From assembly GCA_021772695.1 (NCBI GenBank), contig JAJFLL010000361.1, positions 1 through 7,820 on the forward strand: a stretch of 7,820 nucleotides of DNA. Direction: 5' to 3'. How positions within the stretch are numbered: position 1 is the first letter of the stretch; each line of letters opens with the position of its first letter. The stretch is from Deltaproteobacteria bacterium (GTDB taxonomy: Bacteria > UBA10199 > DSSB01). The notes beneath the pieces were generated by a model, which searched no databases, was not told the origin of the DNA, and worked only from the letters and a program-made list of their open reading frames with translations. Shown piece after piece: positions 1 through 5,637 of the stretch. The position numbers were made by a program, and so were the translations under genes.

Positions 1-446
1 GTTTGGGCGATCCAGTAGATGAGCAGTAGGCTGGCTAAGGATGCCACAAAGGCAAAGGTGCTGACCCAAGTGAAATGAAGGCCGAGGGCAACGGCAATGA
101 CGCTACCCAGTGCGGCGCCTCCGGAAACTCCAAGAATATAAGGATCAGCCAAGGGGTTTCGCAGTAGACTTTGAAAGGCCACGCCTCCACTACTTAGGGC
201 GAAACCAACGATCACCCCTAAGAGGACCCGAGGCAGACGGGAATAAAACAAAATGTCATGGTCAGGACTGCCCGGCTGATTCCAGGCCAAGTTCCAGTCC
301 AGGCTACCTGCTCCCCAAGTCAGGGCCAGAACGACCGAAGCCAATAGGATCAGGACCAATACCGACAAGGTGGTGAGAAAGCGGGAGGGTTTTAATACCT
401 TGGATTGCACTTCGGCGAGCCTAGTGAATTCCTCCTTGGCTTTCAA
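1..446 (-). CDS. btuC: BtuC/FecCD-family ABC permease, N-terminal part (cut by left edge)
   Basis: Inner-membrane permease of a vitamin B12/iron-siderophore type ABC importer. About 148 residues are visible before the left edge; the family is usually about 330. Seen: a first membrane helix (LVLILLASVVLAL), then the family hallmark run SRLPRVLLGVIVGFALSSGG, FQSLLRNPLADPYILGVSGG and AALGSVIAVALG, which closely parallels E. coli BtuC (RLPR, NPLAEP, LLGVSNGAG). The start is uncertain. The frame opens at TTG 446, directly after the stop of the small upstream ORF. GTG 410 begins a more typical N-terminus (VQSKVLKPSRFL). An AAGGAGG lies in between but is about 20 nt from the GTG. It is downstream of the BtuF-like gene, which favours cobalamin as substrate, but FecCD permeases also carry siderophores and haem, so the symbol is tentative. 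An ATPase gene (btuD-like) would be expected beyond the left edge. Confidence 0.9.
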   Translation of the reverse strand, partial: MKAKEEFTRLAEVQSKVLKPSRFLTTLSVLVLILLASVVLALTWGAGSLDWNLAWNQPGSPDHDILFYSRLPRVLLGVIVGFALSSGGVAFQSLLRNPLADPYILGVSGGAALGSVIAVALGLHFTWVSTFAFVASLASLLLIYWIAQ

Positions 447-623
447 TCATTTGCTAAGGAGTAGTGCTTTGGGAAAAACGACCACGAATCCTACCGCCAG
501 GAAGACTACCGTCATGAAAACTACCGCGCCAGTTTGCCTCGGTCCCCCGGACCGAGTTTGCCCGGCGAAGAGGAATTGGCGATCTTCACCAAAGAGTTCA
601 GAATTCATAGGCTCGATGATCAT
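447..623 (-). CDS. Possible small single-helix membrane protein (58 aa) ahead of the permease
   Basis: A short ORF between the L,D-transpeptidase and permease genes, ending in TGA directly before the permease TTG. ATG 623 gives 58 residues and ATG 608 gives 53; neither has a strong ribosome site (only a weak GAG before 608). The N-terminus is polar (MNSELFGEDRQFLFAG). The middle, QTRSGGPRQTGAVVF, is encoded by one copy of a 47-bp direct repeat. The C-terminus is a hydrophobic helix (MTVVFLAVGFVVVFPKALLL) ending SK. I recognise no family. The tight junction with the permease and the hydrophobic tail support a real gene. Against it are the repeat-derived middle and the poor ribosome site. It could be a small transporter subunit, a leader ORF or spurious. 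Confidence 0.4.
   Translation of the reverse strand: MIIEPMNSELFGEDRQFLFAGQTRSGGPRQTGAVVFMTVVFLAVGFVVVFPKALLLSK
516..562. repeat. 47-bp direct repeat, copy A (inside small ORF)
   Basis: Identical over 47 bp to 645-691. It contains an 8-bp perfect inverted repeat at 538-556 (ctcggtcc, loop ccc, ggaccgag). The short words ggcaaactcgg and ggcaaactggc on the minus strand add internal repetition. The copies are offset by 129 bp, a multiple of three, and copy A is read in frame within the small ORF. It resembles a short interspersed palindromic element. There is no T-tract after the hairpin on either strand, so it is not a normal intrinsic terminator. Confidence 0.9.
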
Positions 624-644
624 TTAGCGCTGTCTTGGATACCC

Positions 645-691
645 GAAAACTACCGCGCCAGTTTGCCTCGGTCCCCCGGACCGAGTTTGCC
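645..691. repeat. 47-bp direct repeat, copy B (just after the L,D-transpeptidase stop)
   Basis: Second identical copy of the 516-562 repeat, starting 7 nt after the stop codon of the L,D-transpeptidase gene. The hairpin is at 667-685. Read on from the transpeptidase frame past its TAG, this copy encodes the same peptide (QTRSGGPRQTGAVVF) as copy A does in the small ORF, and that frame closes at TAA 624-626. The flanking sequences of the two copies are unrelated apart from a few bases. Confidence 0.9.
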
Positions 692-698
692 TGGCTTG

Positions 699-1301
699 CT
701 ATGGTTCGATCAAAACAGGTGTGCCTATGGGAAGGGCTTCGTAGAGTTCCTTCATGGCGGGGTTGTCGAGGGCCACGCAGCCTAGGGTCCAATCACTGCT
801 GGATCCGTTACCGTGGATGAAAATTTCGCCTCCTAATGGGGTATTCCAGGGGGGGGTCTTCTTATTTCGCGCCGCCTGGCGAATACTTTGATATTGTTTC
901 TGGTCGATCAGTTTGGCCGCCAGGCCACGCTTGGCGTCGGGTAGGGCCGGATAACTGATGGCCAGCGAAAGGTAGAATCGACTTTGCGGATTTTTGCCGA
1001 CGATGAAATATTGTCCTTCAGGGGTTTTCCCATCTCCTTGTTTTTCTTTGGTGCCCTTCGGCGCGAAGCCTAAGCCGATGGGATAGACTCGTAAGATTTT
1101 ATTTCCAGAAAATAGGGTTAGCCGTCGCTGGGATTTCTCGATCAGCAACCTTGGATTTTTCAGAGGAAGAGCCATGGCTTCTTCAGAAGCAACCGGCGCG
1201 GTCGGCGTTTTGGTCCATCCCGAATTCAAACCCATCATTAAAAGACAGACCAAGGCGAAAAAAATAATGAAAAACCTGAATGCTTTGCCCATGGATTCCA
1301 C
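699..1301 (-). CDS. YkuD-family L,D-transpeptidase
   Basis: Periplasmic enzyme expected to form L,D cross-links in peptidoglycan or attach proteins to it through a catalytic cysteine. Seen: a hydrophobic signal or anchor near the N-terminus (AFRFFIIFFALVCLLMMGL); a YkuD core starting at LLIEKSQRRLTLFSG; the GDGKTPEGQYFI segment typical of the family; and the active-site motif HGNGSSSDWTLGCVAL with His near residue 163 and Cys near 175. The length (about 200 aa) fits a single-domain enzyme without LysM or other wall-binding modules. Start choice: the frame is open to TTG 1319. GTG 1301 has GAGGAA about 10 nt upstream. ATG 1292 starts a cleaner signal sequence but lacks a well-placed ribosome site. 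It lies 24 nt after the BtuF-like gene and is apparently co-transcribed. An L,D-transpeptidase between a binding protein and its permease is unexpected; its link to uptake is unknown. Confidence 0.92.
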   Translation of the reverse strand: MESMGKAFRFFIIFFALVCLLMMGLNSGWTKTPTAPVASEEAMALPLKNPRLLIEKSQRRLTLFSGNKILRVYPIGLGFAPKGTKEKQGDGKTPEGQYFIVGKNPQSRFYLSLAISYPALPDAKRGLAAKLIDQKQYQSIRQAARNKKTPPWNTPLGGEIFIHGNGSSSDWTLGCVALDNPAMKELYEALPIGTPVLIEP

Positions 1302-1325
1302 TACGAATTTTTTCCTCAAAAGGTT

Positions 1326-2177
1326 CTAGGGTCGGGTCGAAGTGTCGGTCTGATTCATTTTATCGACCAGTCGAAATAGCGCCTGAGGCAATTGGGGGAC
1401 GGCGCGAATTTCTTCCACGGGAAAGGAAATGATTTTATGATGACGTACGGCGGGAATGGAAGGAAAGCGTTGCCACCATTTATTCCGGCTTTTAATTTTC
1501 TCTGTAGTATTTTCACTGCCCATGGGTAGTTCGACAATCATTTCGGGGGCGCTGCGAATCAGCTGTTCGGTGGACCAGGTGGGGTATTTGATTTTGCTGG
1601 CTGCTGCCACATTGGTTAATCCCAGATAAGGCATGACGTCATTGATGAAATTATCGCCACCGACGACCACCAATGGATCGTAGCCAACCACAAAAAGGGC
1701 ATTTTTTTTCGGACCACCACGGTTTTTATCAGCAAGTTGCTCTAATTCCCGCTGCATGGCCTCAACCAATGTTTTGGCTTCGGCCTCTTTACCCAATACT
1801 CTGCCTAATTTATGAATGGAGGCTAAGGTTTCCTTTAAGGTGGTAAAAGAAAACAATTCTACCGCAATGCCTCGATTCATTAAAAATATAACTTCTTTTT
1901 GGCTGCCGTTTTCTTGGCTTGCCAGGATCAAATCGGGTTTTAACACAAGAATTTTTTCTGGATCGGCCTTGATGTAGTCGGCCACGCGAGGCAGTTTTTT
2001 CGCGGCTTCAGGAAAATCACAATAACGGGTCACACCGACGAGGTCTTTGCCCGCTCCCAGTTGATAAATGATTTCGGTGATATTGGGTTTTAGCGAGATA
2101 AGTCTGGATTGGGCCGCCACCGGCGTCACCCAAAGACACAACACCAGAGAATACAGCGCGAGGATCCGGAGTGCCAC
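1326..2177 (-). CDS. btuF: BtuF-like periplasmic cobalamin-binding protein (ABC importer)
   Basis: Substrate-binding protein of a cluster A-II ABC importer, delivering corrinoid to a BtuC-type permease. Seen: a signal peptide (residues 1-22, ending TPVAAQ); the N-lobe opening RLISLKPNITEIIYQLGAG followed by LVGVTRYCDFPEAAKKLPRV, which is the BtuF/FhuD-like 'GVT.YC.YP.EA' signature; DPEKILVLKPDLILAS; then a long linking helix around residues 125-150. The C-lobe has PLVVVGGDNFINDVMPYLGL, STEQLIRSAPEMIVEL and AVPQLPQALFRLVDKM. The length, 283 aa, is near the usual 260-300. It starts with GTG immediately after the TAA of the TPR gene, with GAGG 5 nt upstream (2183-2186), so the two are probably translationally coupled. 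It has no lipobox, so it should be soluble in the periplasm. Cobalamin is favoured over iron chelates by motif similarity, not proven. Confidence 0.92.
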   Translation of the reverse strand: MALRILALYSLVLCLWVTPVAAQSRLISLKPNITEIIYQLGAGKDLVGVTRYCDFPEAAKKLPRVADYIKADPEKILVLKPDLILASQENGSQKEVIFLMNRGIAVELFSFTTLKETLASIHKLGRVLGKEAEAKTLVEAMQRELEQLADKNRGGPKKNALFVVGYDPLVVVGGDNFINDVMPYLGLTNVAAASKIKYPTWSTEQLIRSAPEMIVELPMGSENTTEKIKSRNKWWQRFPSIPAVRHHKIISFPVEEIRAVPQLPQALFRLVDKMNQTDTSTRP

Positions 2178-2948
2178 TTAAGCCTCGGCCCCCATCTCTT
2201 CGAGCCATTTGTCGAAAATTTTGTCTTGGGTCTCAAGAAAGAAAATCATGCCATCGAGTTCGCTCACCCGTTGCTGGCGAATGTCTTCGGCCAATGCCCG
2301 GGTGCGGCTTTGCAGTCGTTCGATTTCTTTTAGACATAGGCTTTGAGGAAGGTCACGAGAGAAGATTTGATCTCGATCGATATAAATAGAAACAAAACGA
2401 ATGTAGGTTTCTAGCATGCCATGGAGTTTTTTATGTTCAATATTTGCGGGTCGAATCAAAGAAAGCGCAGTAGCAAAATGGTCCTTGGCGCTTTGGTAAT
2501 CGGCCCGAGATAAGGCATGTTTGCCGAAATGATAATGGGGTTCGGGAGAATCGGGATGTTCTTGGCTGAATCTTTTTAACAGTCGTTCCGCATGTTCCAC
2601 TTGCCCGATTTGGCCTAGGCTTCTGGCCTTTAACATCAAATAGTCGGTATTACCGCTGACACGGTAGGCGAGGTGGTAAAATCCGACGGCGCCGGAGACT
2701 TGCTGCAATTGTTCGAGCTTATTTCCGATACCCTTTAAATATTCTGCCACTCGTGAGGTGCTGTCTTCCACACGTACCTCGCTAAGGGTGTCTTCTTCAA
2801 ATTTGTCGATGGGAGATTCAAAGGCCAAACCTTCAAGGTTGTTCGGCAGCAAGGTGCGCAGTTGGGCGATGTCTTCGTCGGCAATTCTGGGATTGCTGAG
2901 CTCGACGCATTTACCTCCCTTTAAATTGTAAATATATATCGAGGCCAT
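2178..2948 (-). CDS. Cytoplasmic TPR-repeat protein, function unknown
   Basis: About 256 residues without a signal peptide. The N-terminal ~75 residues (MASIYIYNLKGGKCVELSN...) are acidic and match nothing I recognise. Residues ~80-185 look like tetratricopeptide repeats (YHLAYRVSGNTDYLMLKARS, GQVEHAERLLKRFSQEHPDS, PHYHFGKHALSRADYQSAKD, HFATALSLI), a fold that usually mediates protein contacts. The last ~50 residues are charged and helical, possibly coiled coil (LKEIERLQSRTRALAEDIRQ). Start choice: ATG 2948 gives a natural N-terminus but has no clear ribosome site. GTG 2978, in frame and preceded by AGGCGG, would add ten residues. It is the first gene after the 2979-3261 spacer and abuts the BtuF-like gene. 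A function in transport is not evident; it may be a general assembly or regulatory partner. Confidence 0.85.
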   Translation of the reverse strand: MASIYIYNLKGGKCVELSNPRIADEDIAQLRTLLPNNLEGLAFESPIDKFEEDTLSEVRVEDSTSRVAEYLKGIGNKLEQLQQVSGAVGFYHLAYRVSGNTDYLMLKARSLGQIGQVEHAERLLKRFSQEHPDSPEPHYHFGKHALSRADYQSAKDHFATALSLIRPANIEHKKLHGMLETYIRFVSIYIDRDQIFSRDLPQSLCLKEIERLQSRTRALAEDIRQQRVSELDGMIFFLETQDKIFDKWLEEMGAEA

Positions 2949-3031
2949 AGTTTCGGTTACCGACCGTGTGGCCCCCACCCCCCGCCGCCTAAGCCGTGTA
3001 CAAAGTTAGGGACTTAAGCGTAAGTGGATTG

Positions 3032-3060
3032 GGGATAATCCATTGCCGGTTGACTGTCAA
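3032..3060 (-). promoter_or_regulatory. Candidate sigma-70-type promoter for TPR-btuF-ldt-btuC
   Basis: On the minus strand a perfect TTGACA (3055-3060) is followed after 17 nt by TATCCC (3032-3037), or after 16 nt by TTATCC. The -35 is excellent and the -10 is poor, as expected for an activator-dependent or weak promoter. AT-rich sequence lies just upstream. The distance to the TPR start leaves a leader of roughly 50-80 nt. Confidence 0.4.
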
Positions 3061-3061
3061 C
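3049..3061. promoter_or_regulatory. 13-bp palindrome over the -35 box, candidate operator
   Basis: gttgac-t-gtcaac is a perfect 6-1-6 inverted repeat that overlaps the TTGACA of the candidate promoter. A dimeric regulator bound here would compete with RNA polymerase. I cannot assign it to a regulator family. Confidence 0.35.
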
Positions 3062-3089
3062 GTTGCATTTTATTTGATTAATAAATTAA

Positions 3090-3108
3090 TGATTACAGTA
3101 AGTTATCA
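3090..3108. promoter_or_regulatory. Imperfect 19-bp inverted repeat, candidate operator
   Basis: tgattac-agtaa-gttatca has 7-base arms with one mismatch, in AT-rich DNA about 30 bp upstream of the TTGACA box. Size and composition loosely recall metal-regulator sites such as Fur-like boxes, but it does not match the Fur consensus well. Together with attaat-aa-attaat at 3077-3090 it makes a dense block of symmetric sequence. Confidence 0.25.
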
Positions 3109-3114
3109 ATCAAA

Positions 3115-3145
3115 CACCCGATCCCCCTCATTAGTTTATCGGGTG
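3115..3145 (-). terminator. Hairpin, weak terminator candidate for the right-hand operon
   Basis: Perfect 8-bp inverted repeat (cacccgat / atcgggtg) with a 15-nt loop, about 117 nt after the stop of the last gene of the right-hand run. On the minus strand it is followed by TTTGATTGAT, a poor U-tract, so termination would be inefficient at best. Confidence 0.25.
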
Positions 3146-3172
3146 AGGTGGAGAATGCTTGCGACATATTTT

Positions 3173-3194
3173 TTTGGGGTAGGTCCACCCCAAA
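3173..3194. repeat. 8-bp stem inverted repeat next to an A/T tract
   Basis: tttggggt-aggtcc-accccaaa forms a perfect 8-bp stem with a 6-nt loop. On the plus strand seven T residues (3169-3175) run up to the stem and overlap it; on the minus strand A residues follow it. The T-tract is therefore on the wrong side for an intrinsic terminator in either direction. It may be an RNA structure or a processing site. Confidence 0.45.
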
Positions 3195-3261
3195 TAGGAC
3201 TCTCGAAATGGTGTCCAGCGGCACCGATAGTGGCTGGGGTCCAATCCCCATGGAGATCCGT

Positions 3262-4068
3262 TTAGGGAGCGGAAGTAGCAGGTCCCAAATATTCCAATTG
3301 ATGGATTAAAATCTCAAAAGGGTAGCCACCGAGGTGGCCGTATCGGGCGCCTGGTTTGGCGAAAAGCGTTCCGGTGACCCTGACCCGATTCGCAGTGGCT
3401 TGTTTGCGATTTGATTTTACCTGGCTCTTGCCGAGGATTGTCGCGTTCGGTTGCATGGAAAGCCAAATCTCTTTATCGAGCGCCATGACTTCAAAACCAG
3501 TTTGGTAAACACCTTCATAAACAATCTGTTTTCGGTCGTAGCGTTGGGGATTGGCTTTGATTACGGCGAGGGAAGGAATGGGAATGGCTTTTCCCGGAGT
3601 GACGTTTTCCAAAGAAGCAACTCGTAACACATAGGCCTGGCGTCGGGTTCCCTTGGTGAGTTCCTCATCCTTGAGAAATTCACCCTTGACCCGAACGGGA
3701 CTTGAGATCACTCGGTCAAATTTGTGGCGATAGCGGTTGGGATCCTTAAGTTGAAAGGCCTTGGGGACTAAGGTGAGATTTGTTCCTCCTCCATCAGGAA
3801 TTAGGACTCGGACCTGTCCATAGGGGGTTTTTGCAAGGGCCGCCGGTGTCGCGGGACCATATAAGGGTTCCACGATTTCAATTTGGACCTGACGATTTAG
3901 ATATTGGTCGGGATGTTCGATCAAGTCATTGGGGCGCAAGATTGGATCGGAGTTTTGTGCTCTACAGGCAGCAAGAGATAAATTTGAAAACAGAAGGACA
4001 ATAAAAAGGAGTCGAATTATTTTCAATCCTTGCCTCATTTTTTGAAAGCGATGGCCGATCAAATCCAT
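3262..4068 (-). CDS. Predicted lipoprotein with two similar OB-like halves
   Basis: 268 residues. A basic N-terminus and hydrophobic stretch (LKIIRLLFIVLLFSNLSLAAC) end in a good lipobox, LAAC, with Cys35 as the lipidation site, so the mature protein should be membrane-anchored. The body looks internally duplicated. The first half has LIEHPDQYLNRQVQIEIVEP and later SSPVRVKGEFLKDEE; the second has VIKANPQRYDRKQIVYEGVY and later NRVRVTGTLFAKPG. The pattern 'NP..Y..R.V...G' plus a 'VRV.G' strand recalls OB-fold domains of envelope proteins, by eye only. Start: ATG 4068 lies 3 nt after the propeller stop, and in-frame ATG 4038 would give a neater 24-residue signal. It is the last gene of the right-hand run. 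Ligand and role are unknown. Confidence 0.8.
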   Translation of the reverse strand: MDLIGHRFQKMRQGLKIIRLLFIVLLFSNLSLAACRAQNSDPILRPNDLIEHPDQYLNRQVQIEIVEPLYGPATPAALAKTPYGQVRVLIPDGGGTNLTLVPKAFQLKDPNRYRHKFDRVISSPVRVKGEFLKDEELTKGTRRQAYVLRVASLENVTPGKAIPIPSLAVIKANPQRYDRKQIVYEGVYQTGFEVMALDKEIWLSMQPNATILGKSQVKSNRKQATANRVRVTGTLFAKPGARYGHLGGYPFEILIHQLEYLGPATSAP

Positions 4069-4071
4069 GCC

Positions 4072-5601
4072 CTACTCGGTAACCAAAGGCACCTGCATGA
4101 TCTGGGGTCCGACACCCATGAAGACACTCATGCTATCGTAGAGGCCATCGGAGATACCCGAGAAGTCGGTGGTATCACTGTCGAGGTTGGCGGAATCCAA
4201 CACCGTATCGGTCGTTAAATCGACCACATAGAGATTTCCATCGTTGAAATTCCCCACGTAGACATAACGGCCGGTGGGGTCGAGGCTCAATCCGGTCAAA
4301 AAGACTTGAGATCCCGTAGTCACCGTAATCTCGCGGGGGGTGGAGGTCTCAAGATCGACGACGATAATGCGGCCGCTATTGTCGCCGGTGGGTAACACCA
4401 TGGTTTTACCGTCGGCACTAAAGGCGATTTCGCCATGAATACCGGCGCCCACATTTCCAAGGGGGATATTTTCGACGATTTCAAAGCTTGTGGGGTCGAT
4501 GACATCGATGGAACTGGGTGTGCTGGCCACGGGCGTGCGAGCGGCATTGATGTCGCCCGAATTGACCACATAAATTCTATCATTGGCATACCCGATACTG
4601 GTGGGGTTGTAGTCGGTGGTCTTGAGGTAGTGATACCATGAACCGGAGGTTTGGTTAAAGATCACCACGGTTCCCGGTAAATAATAACTCTGCAATGGAT
4701 CAGTGAGGTTCGGCACGCCGTTGGAAGTGGCGATAAAGATACGCTCGCCTACCTCCACGAGACCCTTGGGTTGGCTGGGCAGCACCGAGGTGACAAAGCT
4801 TCCGTTTGAGGCGGCTGTGGAATCCGGTAACACCAGATTGGGGAAAGCCGACTGGGTTTGAAAACCCATAGCCGTATCCACCATGGCCAGGCCTGGGGCC
4901 ACCGCAGGCATGGCAGAGGCGTCGCCGTAATTGGTGATGAAATACGCACCTGTCGCCGCGCGCAGAACTTGGTCGGGGGCATAACTGAGAGATATTAAAC
5001 TGCTCAAGGCGCCGGCTGTCGTGGGATCCCAAGTAAAAAGATGATGGGTGCCCGAGGTGTAATTGGTGCAAACTCCGTAGTCGCCGTCGAGATCGGGCAG
5101 AAATCCTTCACCGCCGCAAGGAAGGGTATCGTGAGTCACGGGAACACCGGGAAGATGGGGACCATCGACTCCCGTATCAGAGCCGCCGTCACCGCCGGTT
5201 CCTGAATCGGAGACACCGCCGTCACCACCTGCACCTGCGTCGGGATTTGTGGAACCACCGTCGGAAGTTCCCGAATCGTTTGTGGGAAACGGGGCACCGG
5301 AATCGCTATTACACGCCACCGGTAACATGGCGAAGGCACTATAAGCTAAGGGGTTGGTCTGGGTGAGGGGACGAGCGAGGGGTGTGGATCCGCGGGAGGC
5401 CTGCCTGGCAATGACGTCGGTAAAATCCGATAGGCGCACCGCCGTTCTTGAGGGCAATGCCGGAAGGGCAGCCCGAGCTGCGAGATCGGCGCTTAAGACT
5501 GCGGGCCTCACCTCGGGCGCTGTGGTAGCCGGAGTCATCTCACAGCTCAAGGTATTCGGGGTAAAGTAGACCGGGGTTTCTATACACATGTTATCGCTCA
5601 T
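4072..5601 (-). CDS. YncE-like beta-propeller surface protein with Gly/Asp-rich linker
   Basis: 509 residues. The C-terminal ~360 show repeated blade-like strands: TGAYFITNYGDAS, RIFIATSNGV, DRIYVVNSGD, SIDVIDPTSFEIVENIPLG, GRIIVVDLETS and YVYVGNFNDGNLYVVDLTTD. This is the YncE/YVTN type of propeller, a fold used for ligand binding; Bacteroidetes BtuG, which binds cobalamin at the cell surface, has it. Before it lies a flexible linker (about 98-148) rich in G, D, S and T (SDSGTGGDGG). Residues 1-97 are Ala/Pro-rich with no normal N-terminal signal; a lipobox-like LPVAC ends at Cys97. The loop PDLDGDYGVC is a possible calcium site. ATG 5601 is chosen because GGAGG sits exactly 5 nt upstream; ATG 5613 has no such spacing. 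It starts 36 nt after the preceding gene. Substrate and export route are inferred, not shown. Confidence 0.85.
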   Translation of the reverse strand: MSDNMCIETPVYFTPNTLSCEMTPATTAPEVRPAVLSADLAARAALPALPSRTAVRLSDFTDVIARQASRGSTPLARPLTQTNPLAYSAFAMLPVACNSDSGAPFPTNDSGTSDGGSTNPDAGAGGDGGVSDSGTGGDGGSDTGVDGPHLPGVPVTHDTLPCGGEGFLPDLDGDYGVCTNYTSGTHHLFTWDPTTAGALSSLISLSYAPDQVLRAATGAYFITNYGDASAMPAVAPGLAMVDTAMGFQTQSAFPNLVLPDSTAASNGSFVTSVLPSQPKGLVEVGERIFIATSNGVPNLTDPLQSYYLPGTVVIFNQTSGSWYHYLKTTDYNPTSIGYANDRIYVVNSGDINAARTPVASTPSSIDVIDPTSFEIVENIPLGNVGAGIHGEIAFSADGKTMVLPTGDNSGRIIVVDLETSTPREITVTTGSQVFLTGLSLDPTGRYVYVGNFNDGNLYVVDLTTDTVLDSANLDSDTTDFSGISDGLYDSMSVFMGVGPQIMQVPLVTE

Positions 5602-5606
5602 CAGAG

Positions 5607-5611
5607 CCTCC
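5607..5611 (-). promoter_or_regulatory. Ribosome binding site deciding start at 5601
   Basis: GGAGG on the minus strand, 5 nt before ATG 5601. The upstream in-frame ATG 5613 overlaps this site and has only AGAAG one base before it, so 5601 is the better start. Confidence 0.7.
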
Positions 5612-5637
5612 ATTCTTCTACAATCAATTTCAAAAAC

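Larger units (their letters stand above)
2979..3261. other. Intergenic region between the two gene runs
   Basis: 283 bases with no credible gene. Bases 3060-3115 are strongly AT-rich and the rest carries G/C runs. It contains the promoter candidate at 3032-3060 and inverted repeats at 3049-3061, 3077-3090 (attaat-aa-attaat), 3090-3108, 3115-3145, 3173-3194 and 3235-3250 (tgggg-tccaat-cccca). A small palindrome, tcggt-t-accga, lies at 2953-2963, just before ATG 2948. I looked for cobalamin-riboswitch signatures on the minus strand and found none beyond an isolated GCCACT. The region likely ends the right-hand transcript and starts the left-hand one. Confidence 0.6.

Noticed and set aside
110..376. 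Plus-strand ORF of 88 codons
   Set aside because: Lies antisense to the permease, has a biased low-complexity composition and matches no recognisable family.
538..556. Intrinsic terminator formed by the repeat hairpin
   Set aside because: The 8-bp stem is followed by GCAAACT on the minus strand and by TTTGCC on the plus strand; neither is an adequate U-tract.
516..691. CRISPR array
   Set aside because: Only two repeat units with an 82-bp gap, no further units and no cas genes in the window.
624..701. L,D-transpeptidase truncated by a nonsense codon, with its tail in the following frame
   Set aside because: The protein already ends normally about 25 residues after the catalytic Cys, as expected for the YkuD fold; the in-frame extension is mostly repeat sequence.
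2979..3261. Cobalamin riboswitch before the btuF operon
   Set aside because: Only an isolated GCCACT is present on the minus strand; the other conserved segments of the aptamer are not recognisable.
2996..3265. Plus-strand ORF of 89 codons across the spacer
   Set aside because: GTG start without a ribosome site, runs through the promoter-like AT-rich region and hairpins, and its product resembles no family.
4700..5071. Minus-strand ORF of 123 codons inside the propeller gene
   Set aside because: Shadow in another frame of the propeller coding sequence; its His/Arg/Gly-rich product has no blade pattern or other signature.
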